A DNA stretch of 64,000 bases from Glycine soja (GCF_004193775.1 NC_041011.1:46259167-46323166), one strand, 5' to 3'; counted from the stretch's first letter, positions 36,575 to 50,900 are shown. The notes: generated by a model from the sequence alone, not told the origin. Numbers and translations are program-made.

Positions 36575-36985
36575 CAGGTAACGATCCCAAACTCATCAAT
36601 TCTTTCAAGGTCTAGCTTGCAAACAAGTTCTCTCTTAAAGATCTCGGGTCACCAAGTCACTTTCTTGGCATTGAATTCGTGATCTACTGCACAAACACAA
36701 CATGCATGATGCAAAACCAGTTTCCACACCCTCTTGTTATGAGCATGAGTATCGCCAAATTGTTGGGTCCCTTCAATATCTAGCTCTAACTCGGCCTGAT
36801 GTTGCTTATTGTGTTTCCAAGTTATCTCAATTTATGCTCCAACAATCGTTCATATGCAGGCAGCAAAACGCCTTCTCCGTCACTCAACATATCTTCTCCT
36901 AAGGCCCTTCTGTGATTCTGATTAGGGAGGCGATTCTGCTGACATGAAATCAATTGCTGCATACACATTCATCTAGAAATTAATA
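36575..36985 (+). pseudogene. Decayed copia reverse transcriptase/RNase H remnant
   Basis: The plus-strand translation shows TGNDPKLINSF, a stop, LANKFSLKDLGSPSHFLGIE, then in another frame KPVSTP and YRQIVGSLQYLALTRPDVAYCVSKLSQFM, then DSD-stop-GGDSADMKSIAAYTF. These are the RT C-terminus and RNase H start of a copia element, with frameshifts and in-frame stops. No LTRs were found beside it. It is unrelated in detail to the intact element at 25-30 kb. Confidence 0.85.
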
Positions 36986-37377
36986 AGACCTCAGCACTAC
37001 TGTTTCTATACAAAGCACGTATATTTCTTTGTCGAGTTGGACACCTTATCAATATATTAAGATACTTCTTTCACATTTTTTCTTAGGTTAGTGATTGAAA
37101 AATTACCTTTTATTGATTTAAACAGTGAAGTAATCATTTTTACATAATTGATATACTTATATATAGTTTTGGGTATCCTTTGTGCCTTACACTCATAAAT
37201 ATATTTTCATTTTGCTGGTTTAAAAAAACACTTAAAAAATATAAAAGATTGGTTTAAAAAAATAAATTTATCATTAATTTAAATATTTTATTATATGCTA
37301 GTTTTTTTTATTTAGTTAAAAAATTTCTATTTGTGTGTATGTATTATGTTATGTCTTTTAGATCTTATATCGTGAGT

Positions 37378-37445
37378 TTAGGCCTAACTCAATTTAAAAA
37401 GCGCTAATTCCAGGAGTGAGGATTGTCCCTCATTTATATATTCTA
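37378..37445. repeat. LTR-like scrap related to the TRIM at 48.95 kb
   Basis: 'ggcctaactcaattt' followed by 'gtgaggattgtccctcatttata' parallels 'accctaactcaaccc' and 'gtgaggattgcccccaacttata' at 48970-49030. Probably a fragment of the same legume LTR family. Confidence 0.5.
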
Positions 37446-37796
37446 ATTTGATTTTATTTTTAGTTAATGTAAGACTTAAATTTTTTATAAAAATAACACT
37501 TTACTTTTGTCATCCACACTAGATAGACATGCAATTGGATTTGCAACTAATATATTTGAATCCACGATTTAAGGTCCAAGAAAAATATTTATTTATTTTA
37601 TTTCTTATAAAATAATAAGTATTCAATAAATAAAAAAGTAAATATTTTTAATACTTTAAACATATAAAAAAATATTTTATATTTTCTTTATCTAATAAAT
37701 AAGAAAATAATTAAAACTATAAAAAATTATATAATAGCACAAATAACAACACATTTATAGATAAATATTATAAAAAAGAATTGAAATTATTCTTAA

Positions 37797-37798
<2 letters not shown>

Positions 37799-37860
<62 letters not shown>
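37799..37860. repeat. (AT)n microsatellite
   Basis: About 31 uninterrupted AT units. Confidence 0.97.
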
Positions 37861-37864
<4 letters not shown>

Positions 37865-39697
37865 ATAAGAACTGCAGTATATGATTGTATTCACACAAAA
37901 AAAAGTATATGTTTTGGTCTTATTAATTTAAGGTGAAAATGAATAATGTGAACTTCGAATATTACCTCTCTTTTTCTAAAGAATATTACCTTTTTTTTAA
38001 TAACAGAAAACTTGTGCATTACAAAGTATATTTGCAAATATTATGTCCAAATTTAAAAATATTATAATTTTATCATGATTTTTTTTAAAGCTATGTTACT
38101 ATGATATTGATGTCTAATACTTTGCTTTTGCTCGTCACATTTAAGAAAATTCTTCAAAGGCCTTGAGTACATGGAATTATAAGATTGTTTTGATGATGGA
38201 AGAGATACAAGAATAAAGAAGACATGAGTTGAATCCATTGCACTAAAAAAAAAGAGTTAACAATTAATATTCATTAATGAAAAAATATTGAAGTTGAAAT
38301 CTCTAATAAAATTGAAATAAGCTTGTTCTCCTTGATCCATACATTTTGTGATTGATTAATTTATATATATATATATATAATACTTGATCCATACATTTTG
38401 TGGTTGACTAATTTCAAAAGAACTTGACCCTAAATTGGAAGGATGAAAAAGGAAAATCTGATATTTGACATTATTTGAATTTTGAAGACAAAGATGCGGT
38501 GTAATTAGACCACCTTAGGAATTTTTCTTTGTCCTTTTTATGTGGTGGTTATCCTTCCTTGCTTCATATTTGGCAGGCTAAGGCGCAAACTTTGCCATCT
38601 AGGCACGTACGACAGCCCTTCCTTTTTATGAAAAAGCAAAACAATTGCAGATTTGGTCACAAACAAGAAAAAAGAGAGAGAAAAAAAAAGGATGTTATCT
38701 TGTTTTGGCATCTGTATTATTGCCCCCCTCTCTGCCACCTTTTGTTGAATAATAATAAATGCGTGTTCCGGATTTTTTCATATTCTGTTTAGCGCCCAAA
38801 GCTTATAAAATTGTCGTGACACGAAAACTCAAAGAAAAAACAGTAAATATATTGTATAGCTGTATTGCATTACCAGCGTTTTCACACACGTCCATGGAAG
38901 ACAATGGGAAGAGTCTAGATAGAGTAATGTAGTATTATTTCTATATCCGTATTCAGCCTTATATTTATATTTATTTGTGTGGATTGTAACTTTAATTTTA
39001 TTTTCATATTTATTAGGTATCTATATATTTATATCTGCACTCGTAACTTGCACTTTTATTTTTATAAAAAATTAGCATATCAACAAAAAAAATATTACGA
39101 TTAAATTAAAAATTCACATCCAAACATAATATTAAAAATATTTAAATATAACCTAAATTTTATATACGTAGTTTATTGACGGTTAAAAAACCAAAAATTA
39201 TGATGATTAATTGATTAAGATCAATTTTTAACTACACGCTCACTCACTAATAAGAAAATAAAGAAAAAAACATCAAATAAAATATGATTTTTTTTAAAAT
39301 TTGAGGCATAAAAAATTATATTATAGGTAAATCCATATGATACTTTGTGTAGTACTACGAAAATAGTGGTAATTTAAGATTAAACCTAATTTAATCTACA
39401 ATATTTTTTAAATGTATTGATCCATAACTCACTTAAAGGCATGATATTTATTTGTGCATCAATAAAAGCTTAGGTTTCCTAGCAATTCTCATATATATAT
39501 ATATATATATCTTAAATAAACTAATAAGTACCGGATGGACAGGTTGGGTACTATAATATTTCATACCCGCACCATCCCCATTCAATTTTTATGAGTAAAT
39601 ACTCACCCTCGATCCATCCTTAATAGACATATAATTATCTTATCCATTTGTAGATATTTTTATAAATATCCATAGAATTCAGATATATATTGTATAG

Positions 39698-40032
39698 GGC
39701 CAGCTTAAGGCCCAAACAGTCTAAACAGGGGCTTTAGACCCCAAAAAAAAGGTCTAATATATCTCAAAAAAATTTATTATAAAATTATATTTAAAAATAA
39801 ATTTTAATTAAAATATTATAAGTAACTGTTAATTTTTTTATTGATACCATTTTTCACCAAAAAAAATGTTAAATAAAATTAATTACAACAATTTAATCAA
39901 TAATTTTGTATCATAAAAAACCCAAAAAATTAATTTTAAATAAAATAATAATAATTTTAATAAATTATTTTATAAATAAATAAAAAATCTCATTTTTAAA
40001 TTTATTTTGAATCTCCCTTAAGCACTCCTGCC
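39698..40032. mobile_element. MITE-like element
   Basis: The left end 'agggccagcttaaggccc' and the right end 'cccttaagcactcctgcc' are partial inverted complements sharing CTTAAG. The interior is an AT-rich noncoding block beginning with 'gggctttagacccc'. Borders and family are tentative. Confidence 0.4.
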
Positions 40033-41746
40033 AAACATTTATATCCATGTCCTCTGCATGCCAACCCATGAAAAAAACGTGGGAACATATCCACAGAACC
40101 CCAAGAACGAGAATATTGGTACTAATATCAGCTATCTTCATGGTAACAACAGAGGGAATTAATCCACACGATCAAGCAGCAACAACTTGATACAAATTTA
40201 CTTTAGATTAATAAACAAAGCTAGCTGGCTAGTTCAAAAACTGCCTTGTATGAAGCCAACAAAACTACCAATAAGATGTTTCTATCCTTTGCAGCTTAAC
40301 TTTTTTTAAAAAAAAAAAAAAAACGTTGAATTTCAGCTTGGACTATTTTCAATTAACATTGTTGTTCCTTTAGTTGGGCACTTGGGCAGCAATCACCTAA
40401 TTACATGTATGTATACTAGTCACCAAAAGTTAAGTGTTCTCATGCCCCAAGCACTAGTCACCACCTCATGCTTCTGAGATAATATATCTGCCTATTTGTA
40501 TGGTTATATTATATTTTATTAAGTCTGTTTATGTAATTTCAGTTAGAAATTGATGCTTTTATTATTTTAATTTTTTTTCTTTTTCCGCCTTAATACGGTT
40601 GGAAGCTTATTTTGTGTCATGATTGTTTTCATATATCAATTCATTAAATGGAAGCAAATAATGTTGGGGTAGATAGAAGAAGCATTGTACCCCCCTCTTA
40701 TTTAATCACCTAATCCCTAAAAAGAACTTGTTGTTGCTGTTTAACCTGACCCATAGAATCAAGGAAATTAGAATCACAAATCAAGCAGCAATACCTTTCT
40801 TTCTCCCAAGTTAATAGGGCTGTTTTGTTGAATGGATGCCGCCTCTGCTCCACAGGGGACAGCTATTTTTTATTTTATAATTATTTTAACCTCTTCCCTG
40901 AAAGAAAAACATGGTACATAAATCAAAGACGCATAGCAATATTCAAATTAAACACAGAAAGAAAACCTAAGACAAGCCGCAATCAATAAAGCATCAAACC
41001 TAATGTCCTTCTTCTAGTCAAACACAATATACATGTTTTTTCTCGGTTATGCTTTAGTATTCTATCATTCTGAGAGTATATAGGTTTTAAAGTGATACGA
41101 CGACTAGGACATAGTATTAGCGCCCAAGGGAATCATAAGAGGCTATACAGGAACATTAAATGTTATTGAGAAATAATAGTCTTTATTATTTTCGTTTTGT
41201 ACACTTTTTTATTAGATGAAATTTATATAAGTTTCACAAAAAATGTAAGTCTTATATTTCATTAATGGATCTCTTTTTTAAACTAACAAGACTACACAAA
41301 TTTAATATACTCACATTGTTTTATCTAGCTCCTTTTTCATTTCTTTTTATTTTTCATCTCATCTCCCGCTCTATTTTTTTTCTTTTTCTTTTCATTTATA
41401 TATTTCTCTCTTCTGATACCCGTTATTCCATATCCAATCTTGAGAAATTGAGATGTCAAAAAATCATTTTTGTTGGGCTAATATATCTATTTGGTAAAAA
41501 AAAATCAATTTATCTGTCAAAGAACATTAATAATAATTAAGTCTAGTCTCTTTTTATTCATTGTTGATTACATGAAATTAATAACATAGAGAGTCCTTGA
41601 CTTGGTTACTAGCTAGTTATTCCAACACCGCACACAGAAAACCAATCAAATAAGATTAAAATGAAAAAATCATAAGGAGTGGGTAAAGCCCCCCACTAGG
41701 ACTATCCACCAAATTAAGTTGCATAACATCTTAGGTAAACTGTGCC

Positions 41747-41754
41747 TATAAAAA
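41747..41754 (+). promoter_or_regulatory. Probable TATA box of the O-methyltransferase gene
   Basis: CTATAAAAAGG lies about 85-90 bp upstream of the ATG at 41838. The nearby 'atccaccaaatt' (about 41704) resembles AC/MYB-type elements of phenylpropanoid promoters, but that is only suggestive. Confidence 0.65.
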
Positions 41755-41837
41755 GGACACACTGGAGAGCAACTAAGCAAACAAACACATCATTGATCAA
41801 AACAAAAAAAAGATCATCAAAATTAAAAGAAACAAGC

Positions 41838-43658
41838 ATGGGGGATTCCAATGTCACCAAGAATCACCTGTTTGCAACTTCTCCTCAACAAACTGAGGAT
41901 GATGCTTGCCTATCTGCAATGCTGCTTTGCACTAATCTAGTGTACCCTGCAGTACTGAATGCTGCTATTGAGTTAAACTTGTTTGAGATCATAGCTAAGG
42001 CAACACCAGCTGGTACTTTTATATCATCCCATGAAATTGCTTCTAAGCTCCCAACACAACACCCTGACTTGCCTAATAGGCTTGACCGCATGCTGCGTTT
42101 GCTTGCTAGTTATTCTGTTCTTACTACTTCCACTCGCACCACACAACATGCAGCCTCTGAGACAGTTTATGGACTCTCACAAGTTGGACAATACTTTGTT
42201 CCAAATGGAAGTAGTGGCTATTTGGCTTCATTCACAGCATTTGTCTGTTATCCACCACTCTTACAAGTTTGGTAAGTGATTTTAATTCCTATACATGCAT
42301 ATATCATATATATATTTGACAAATTTAATCATAATTGTCTTTGGTAAATTTTAAAATGAAAATTAATACCTAAACTTTTAATAAGAAAGATTACGGACAG
42401 TAAGTTTGAAAGTTTAAATTATGATTGATTGATCGTGTGGATCAGATCAATTCGTATGAGGTTGTTTCAGTATAATTAATGATCTTAAGTACATACAATA
42501 AGTATCCACATGAACAAGACTGCTTCCCATAAACATAATAGATATCGTGGTCTAAAAAAAAGTTCTTTTTTTGGGGAAAAAAGTTAAAGACTAAAATACA
42601 CATTTTTTTTTGTAAATTTCATATATTTAGTCCATATGACCCAAAATTTAGGTTCTAATTTACATTTTTTCCAAAAAAAGAAGGAAAGAATCTTACTTTG
42701 CTCCACTGTTCAACTTCTTTTCAGGTTGAACTTCAAGGAAGCAGTGGTTGATGCAGACATTGACTTGTTCAAGAAACTTCATGGAGTAACAAAGTACCAG
42801 TACATGGAAAAGGATCCAAAAATGAACCAAATTTTTAACAAGTCAATGGCCGACGTGTGTGCAACAGAGATGACCAGAATACTTGAAATATACACTGGGT
42901 TTGAGGGAATATCAACATTGGTTGACGTAGGAGGTGGAAATGGACAAAATCTAAAAATGATATTGTCCAAATACCCTTTAATTAAAGGAATTAATTTTGA
43001 TTTGCCCCAGGTGATTGAAAATGCACCACCCCTTCCAGGTAGCCTATTATATAGTAGTGTTTTATTTTCATCACAAATATTAAATGATATAAACATACTT
43101 CTAATTTCAGCTTTAAACTTTGTCAAATACTAATCAGCAAATAACCAAATTGTGTAGGGATTGAGCATGTTGGAGGAGATATGTTTGTAAGAGTTCCACA
43201 GGGGGATGCCATAATACTAAAGGTTAGTACACATATAGTAAACACCCATATTTCTATATGATCATCACTTAATACTTGATAATTGATATATTAATCTAAT
43301 TATTTAATTGTTAAGGTGGTAAGTGGTAACTCTTTTTCTGTCCTTGATGATATTTTTGTAGGCTGTATGCCACAATTGGTTAGATGAAAAGTGCTTAGAA
43401 TTTTTAAGCAATTGTCACAAAGCATTGTCTCCAAATGGGAAGGTGATTGTGGTGGAGTTCATATTGCCAGAAGAACCAGAACCAACTGAAGCATCTCGAC
43501 TTGTTTCCACTCTTGACAACCTCATGTTTATCACTGTTGGTGGAAGGGAAAGAACTCAGAAACAATATGAGAATTTGTGCAAGCTCTCTGGATTTTCAAA
43601 ATTTCAAGTTGCTTGTCGTGCCTTCTCTAGTCTGGGAGTGATGGAATTTTACAAATAG
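41838..43658 (+). CDS. Chalcone/isoliquiritigenin 2'-O-methyltransferase-like enzyme
   Basis: Exons: 41838-42271, 42725-43038, 43158-43222, 43362-43658. They join in frame to 369 aa. The N-terminal dimerisation domain ([28 protein letters not shown]) is followed by the SAM-binding motif LVDVGGGNG at about 210-218. The catalytic His is His275 in AVCHNWLDE, and the typical C-terminus is GVMEFYK. As far as I recall, it resembles alfalfa chalcone OMT much more than caffeic acid OMT. The likely reaction is SAM-dependent methylation of a 2'-hydroxyl on a chalcone such as isoliquiritigenin, in the cytosol, within legume flavonoid metabolism. Substrate choice in this family can change with few residues, so specificity is inferred. 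No break was seen. Confidence 0.9.
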
Positions 43659-44981
43659 CTTAGAATTTTAAGATAGAAGTATTAAGAGCAAAGTAACAAT
43701 AAAGACCTTCATGTGAGGTCAAGTTTACCACCTTGTTGTACTTTCTACTTAGATGTGATGTAAACGTTCATATGTAAGCTATTATCGTGATAACCAAAGC
43801 TTATACCTATCTATTATCTATTTGGACCTCTCTCTTTCCACATCTATCTATCTATGTATGTAATTGATTAATAAGGGCAAAAATAAACTATTTATTTACC
43901 TTAAATTTTAATTATGCATTATACATTTAGTTATAATTCATTTTAAAACGTAATAAAATCCCCAAGTGAAAAAATCAAATAAAGATTTTTCATAGCCTTG
44001 ATGTATGAAAATGTAATTTTTTTAAAAATGAATAAAGAATGACTCATATTTAAGATAAATTAAAGGTACGAATTTATTTTGTTTGTAATTGAATTCTAAC
44101 TTAATAAAACGAATTTTTTGCAAGAAAAATAAAGTTTAGGAATCAATCGCTATTGAAATTAAATCCTTATATGCCTATTTACAAAAAAAAGAAGCAATCA
44201 ATATAATATTAAAATTCAAGACATTTATTTATTAAAAGAATAAAGTTAAATAATTGAAATAAAACTAAAGTCAAATAAATTATTAGAGGTATAAAGTTTA
44301 AGAAAATTAAATTCTCTTCTCTATAAAGAAATGGAGAGATGCAAAGTGCAAACTAAGACTATCTGCATGGCACCAAGTAGTAACCCAAAAACAAGGGAAG
44401 ATAGAGAGAAGGTGGAAAATTTGGGGAGGGAAAGAGTTTGAATTAGGCATTAGTAGAAAGTGGTACACATTTAATTTAACAACTCATCCGTGCTAGTATA
44501 ATGAAATATTTAAGTAATAAAATCAATAAGAATCACGAGACAGATTTCTAACGTATGAATGGCCTATCAAAAATTTCTACATACAAACAATCCCAATTTA
44601 GAGAGGAAATACGAGCTGGGGCCATAGTCGTGGAAGTGATGGTGAGGGAGCTTTGCTTGTCTCCCCAGGCATAAATGAATTATGTCACTAATGGATGGAT
44701 ACAAGAGAAGGGGATATGATTAAAAGCATAACCACAAAATTATGTTTCCATGGATGACACAGCAGCACTGTAGTAGATCATACTTTGAGAAACACTTCAC
44801 TTCACTTCCATGGTAAACACCTGTGCTGAAGCATAAGTCACTGAATCATCAAGTGAATTGTGACAAACTCTGCAGCAGATGGCCAGCAGGGAATCACAAC
44901 TTCAACAGATATAGAAAAGACTCGTGACCAAGTACATCATATCAAGCTCAATAGCAATAAAAATGTTAATAAAAACTCGCG
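43659..44981. other. Intergenic spacer between convergent genes
   Basis: It holds the 3' UTRs of the O-methyltransferase (+) and the DUF616 gene (-). Otherwise AT-rich, with no gene seen. Confidence 0.6.
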
Positions 44982-47900
44982 TTATTCTGGTGTTTTTTGA
45001 CGATTTATCCTCTTCTCATCCAACCTATGATGGAACAACTTGGCTATGTGCCTTCTTTCACAGTCCTGGACATAAAAAGACAAGAAAAACCATTAAATGC
45101 TACTTTCCTCACTACCACTAGAGCATCTACTGTTACAACGCAACTCAAAGAAATTATCTACATGTAGCTGTGTTTAAGATTCCTCACCTTGAACATATTC
45201 AGATGAAAAGGTTTGTCTGGATTCATCCTTCTCAGCTTCTGATAAGTATGTGCAAAACTCAGCTGATCACGAGGGGTAAACCGGTCAACCTCATTGAACC
45301 AAAGACAGGAAAACAAATTTGACATCGGAGTGTGTGCTCTGATAATAAAAGAACCTTCGGGTACATCTGTCAAAAGATATTAAGTCATTTCAGTACATTT
45401 GATCAACAAGTTTGAAGAATTGACAGAAAATAAATCCTTAACAGAACATACTGCTTGGAAGAAGTTTGTTGGGATCTGATGCATCAAATCTTTCCAGTCC
45501 ATCGGCCCGGTAAAATGCAAATTGTTCATCTATGACTGTATGATTATACTTGTTCAATTTCTTGTTCTGTGCTACTTCTTCCCACACGCAATGCCGATCG
45601 TAGTGATTGGATATTGCAAATTCATAACCCTTTCGCCACAAAAAGTACTCCAAGATAAGTAAAGGATCAAGCTGCAGCCGTAACTTGCTATCCAACCAAA
45701 TCGAATACCTGAAAAGAAATTTGAAAGAAAAAAAAAGTCATATATAGAACACATAAGAAAATGTAAAAAATAAAATTGTATACAAAATGACAGTAAGTAA
45801 CTAAATAATCAACTTATAACAAAGAAAATCAATAAGAAACCTATCTAAAGATTTCAGATACCCATGTACAGAACACTACATAAAAATGGATTTGTAATTT
45901 TGTTAATCCCCAGTGAAATAAGGACTTGACTGCTCCAAAAAACAAGATTCTAAAATTAGGAAATGCACAAAGATTCATTTTCTAAGTCAGTTTAGGCTAG
46001 AAAGGTTGGGGAACTTAAAGAATCAATAAAATTTAAGCATTAATTGTAAATTTGTAATTACATACCAAGGCAGTCTGGAATTTTCATAGAAACACCTCCA
46101 ACTTTTAAAACATTGGAATACACAGTAGCATCCCCAAGTATAATGAACCCATAAATCCAAGTATATTCAAGCAAAAAATCATTAATCAAAATAGACATAA
46201 TCCTCTACATAAATCTCTTTCATCATTCAATCCCATCAAGGATTCATTCATCATGCAATAACCTTTTAGCTTTGTGCAAGTATAAGGTACTTCCTCAGTA
46301 GTAAAACCTAACAGTTACATCTATACTACTGTCACACTCTTTAGTTTCTACTTTACCTTCCAACTTCCAACACTAACAGTAACAGTTTGGTCTACATACA
46401 TAGTAAAGAATCAAATGTCAAAACCATCTAAATCAATTTTTCACCATTTTATCTTTTAGTGATACATCAAATACATATCTGTCTTGGTGTTTAATGCCAC
46501 TTAGCAGTTACCATGATTAAAGCATACTCTGGCAAATTCAAAAGAACACATGTTTTATCATATCAGTCTCACCTTGCAAAAGGAAAAAGTCGATGCGGCA
46601 ATAGCTTAGGTATTTTGCCCACTCTCCGCATATCATCATAGGGTAGATTCTTCACTACCACTAATTTCCAAAAACCAATGAAACCCATTCTATCAGGCAC
46701 ATGACCTTCTGAAGAAAGGGTCCGTATTGTAACTTCATCAGTAAACATCACAAAGCAGACATTCTTCCTTGACAATCGAGTCACCTGAAATCATGATGAC
46801 TTATATCAATGCAATTAAACATGTTTTGTGGTAATTACATCAAAAGTTTATGGTTAGCCACATGTAAGAAGCTTTGTCCTTAAGATTTCATTAGTTCTAA
46901 CAAACAACTTTCAAAACCAAAACACTCAATGCTAATAAAAAAAAAATCAATTTTGGGAAAGATAAGTAATTATTATATCAGTTGGTGATGCTTAAAATAT
47001 TCCTGGAGTGAGGATAAAATCTTTTGTACCTTAAAACTAGGCGATTTACAAATTTGGAGTATGAGAGTATCCATTTTTTCCCATCTGTGAAGCCCAGCAT
47101 CTAATACCCAACTCTTACAGGGAAACCTATTTTTCTCCTACTGCATGTTAAGTGTTGCTAAATGTTAATGCTGAATGCCTTTCAGTTTCTGCAAGCAATT
47201 ATAGCATTCCAATCAATTTCCAAAAATCTGCTTATTATCTTATTGTTGAAAAATTCATGTGTCTTTGTTGGCCTATGATAAGAAACTTGGGAGGACCACA
47301 CCACAAAAGTTATTCGTTAGAGTTGGAGAGCTCAGGGCCTTATATTATATCCACACTAGAATCCCATACTTCCAATGTGGGATTCTATACCTTGAAATGG
47401 GATCCTAACATCCCACCACACATTGCAGCCTTGGAGCCTATGCAGGCCAGCTGTGCACTTTCCCTTTTATTAGTTTTGGGCTAGCATTGTAATGCCAGTG
47501 TCGCCATCCACACCATTTGTTTGCAGTTGGACATATGGTGAAAAACTATTGATACAAAATTACCAATTGATAAGAACATTAGGAGAACCACACTGCAATA
47601 GTTAGCCGTTATAGTTGGACTGTTGGAGAGTCCAAGGCCATATACACCTCACACTAAAATCCCAGACTTCCAACATGGAACTCAAGTCCCATACCTTGCA
47701 ATTGGATCCCAACAGCTTACTACAGAATCCTCAAAAGTCAAAACAATGTTTAGCCCAGAAGTTAAGGACAGAACCTACTAATTACAACCTATGACCTATC
47801 ATGTCAAATGTCAGGACCAGCGAAATTCCTTGGGGAGGAATAATCCAAGCAACAAACACAGGCATATGCTTAAAACCATGCCAAAACACAAACAGTTGGT

Positions 47901-50900
47901 GTCCAATTCCTACAGACTACAGAGACATTTGGGCAATCTTATAATAAAAAATCACAACAGATTTAGATCAGAATAATTATAGATGCAGCACAGAGAATAA
48001 AACATTGTCATTTTTATGTGAATGGAACTTGGAATAAATATTTTACTAAACCAACAAAAAATTAATATTTTACTGGAAAATTCACACATGATTTTTCACC
48101 TCCGAAGCCCAAAAATCTCTCCAAGCCCACAAACTGAAATAAAAGATAAAGTAGACGAATTACCGTTTTGGTGGTTGGGGTCCTCAAGCGATCAGAATTT
48201 CCAAATATGCATGAAATCACAGCAATGTGGCACCTGCTGATGTAATTTGCATCATCTTCTGTCAAGTCAAATCCAGTGCTTTGAAACCCTTCAGGACCTT
48301 TAACAAAACCACAGTTTATTTGCTGGTCACGTGCCAAAAATGAACTTTCTCTCTCTTCTAAGCTCTGATGACCAGCAAATCTGGGCACCCATTGTTCATC
48401 TCCCTGGGGCTTCTCTTCTGTCTCTGTGTACTGTAAGTTAAATCTTGAAAATTTTCGACTTTCTAGTGGTTCTACAAGCTGTGAAGTCGAGTTTAACAAT
48501 TTCATATCACAGGATCCTGTAAAATAGATAATATGTCAAAAAGAGCTTCTTTCTTTTCTTCGTTTTATACTTTAGAGGAAAAAATGGAGATATCATGAAC
48601 AAAACCACCTCTAGGAGTGTTTGGAAAATCTAAAAGTGGCCTTAAAACAGACTAAAATAAAACCAATTAGATATAGCTATGTAAAATTGGAACTATATTA
48701 ATTTGTCTAAAAAGTGGTTTTAAATCAATTTTAAGAACGTAATTTAGTAAATTTTGTCAAACTTAGTTATATGAGAAAAAAAGGTGACAGCAGGAAGTGA
48801 AAAGAAAAAACTAATCTAATCACACATAAATCATATTTGTACACATTCCTATGCAATCAATTTAAACCAGAGATCTATTTAAATAAGAAAAACATCATAG
48901 TTTTTAAATATTGTATAATACTTAACAAGTTAGAAACCATCTTGATTAGACCTCTTAGAATGTGGGTTTGACCCTAACTCAACCCTACAAAACTGGCTTG
49001 TAAGGTGAGGATTGCCCCCAACTTATACACTCTATCTTGACACTATCTCTAGCCGATATAGGACTTGGGTTTTTCCCAATACACATCCTCATGCTTAGCA
49101 CTCTTGGACTTGGTGTGTGGATAATATGGTAGGTGGCCCGTAAGTGGATCTAAGATAGACTCTGATACCATTTTAGAATGTGGGTTTTCGTATCAGAGCT
49201 GTGTGATCTTGTTCAAACACACATTCAGTAAACCTTGTATATATAAGACCAATTTATCTGTTATTTTTAATATAATGAACATGCCGTCCTGTCCTCAAAA
49301 TATTGCACATGTAAGATATAATTTAAACTTGTGTTCGCCTGTGATTTCATTTTAACTTCCATATCTAGATAATCATCTCCTGCTTGACAGACTAGAAATG
49401 AAAGAAATCATAAACACTTCTTATAAAGGCACTAATAAATAGAGTATTCGCATGTTTTGTCTTTAGACTTCAAATAGACCCAGAAACTTGCCACTTTTCT
49501 ACTGATAATCAGCCTAAAATATTTGCCTCCAGTGTTCAGATGGAGTGATCAACAAATTCAGAACCACTACATTAGTAGACCATGAGTATTACATTAATTT
49601 AATAGTACATAGTACATCATAAGCTGAAGATTAGACAAATAATCAATGGACCAATATTCGCTGTAGCTCACCAAATGGCATAAAGCAGGTAATCAATGAA
49701 GCAGAAGAACAATTGTGGAAGCATAATACAAATTCACTTACAAAATTTGTAACCACTGAACCAAATAATAAGAATTCAAACCAACTATAATTGAAGACTG
49801 TTCCATTTTTAATCAGAACAGTTGACCAATTATTTCAGCATATTTTGATATATAACTCAAGGTAGTTTATGATGCTGCCACACTCTAATTCTACGGTTGA
49901 ACAAATCCAAGAAATGAGATGTATTTCGACTAAAAAGATTCCAAGTATTCACTGGTTTGGAGATAAATCACTTCCAATTGTAAAGTTCAATGGTTCAGTC
50001 AAGTCCCATGCAAGTAATATGGGTAACAAATAAATAGTGATAATGAATACGGATACAAATAACTTTTGAAAGGAATTCAATACAACATATATAACTTGCA
50101 TGATCTACTAAAAAACCATCAGAAAGAATGAAATTCACCTGAAAATTTGTGTCGTTTGGCTTTCTTCTTTGTTTCAGGATGTGATTTTCTAATTGATTGT
50201 CCATTAGAATGATTTGCATGTTTAGAATTTGTTTTTCCATCATGAGAATTTTTTTTATTCAAGGAAGATGCCTCTTCAACATCTTCAGAAGTAACATCAT
50301 CATCGTTTTCCTCATCAAAAGAATCATTAGATGATTTCTGTTTCTGAACCTCATTGTCCAAGCTTAGCACACTGGAATTAGAATGTTTTGCTCTCATATT
50401 TTTGCTATCACCAGAATCTTCCATTTGAGCATCATGAAAATCAAAAAAATCATCATATTCATCATCAATATCATCAGCTGCATTCTTCTTTTCCAGATCG
50501 GTATCATGCAACACTTTCCCATCATCTTCAGTTGAGTGTCCCAAATTCTTCAAAGAAGCCTCATATTCTGCCTCATACCTTTTCAACTCATGACGTCCAG
50601 CTTCATTATACAAGCCATCACCTCTCCGCTTTAAACCATCCTGAGAAGACTTTGTATCGTGGTCCGTCTTTACAGAAGCATCATCTTCAGCATTTTCATC
50701 TTCAGGATCCTTACTTGTCTGCTCCATCATATCCTCGTCGTAATCACCATCCCTTCTCCTATCATCCCTATCCCAATATCTCGAATCCCGGCCATGTCCC
50801 CCAGAGCCATGCCCAAAGTCAAGGACTTTCTTCCTCTGTATCCGTGGTACATTTGTAAGAAAATCAGAATCACTCTTTAAATCATCACTATCATCGCCAT

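Larger units (their letters stand above)
36990..41740. other. Gene-free, repeat-rich spacer
   Basis: AT-rich DNA with microsatellites (37799-37860; short AT runs near 38365 and 39491), an LTR-like scrap near 37378-37445 and a MITE-like element at about 39698-40032. Open frames at 38529-38792 and 41265-41540 have no recognisable motif. Confidence 0.55.

Noticed and set aside
38529..38792. Plus-strand frame of 87 aa
   Set aside because: No start context, no domain, and no supporting splice sites; looks like chance in spacer.
41265..41540. Phe/Leu-rich frame of 91 aa
   Set aside because: Hydrophobic translation of a T-rich tract; not a credible membrane protein gene.
47272..47730. Cassandra-type TRIM carrying 5S rRNA-like sequence
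   Set aside because: The 5S internal control region was not recognised in either repeat.
50388..50858. Plus-strand frame of 156 aa rich in His
   Set aside because: Antisense to the acidic exon of the DUF616 gene; Asp/Glu codons read backwards give His/Ser-rich translation.
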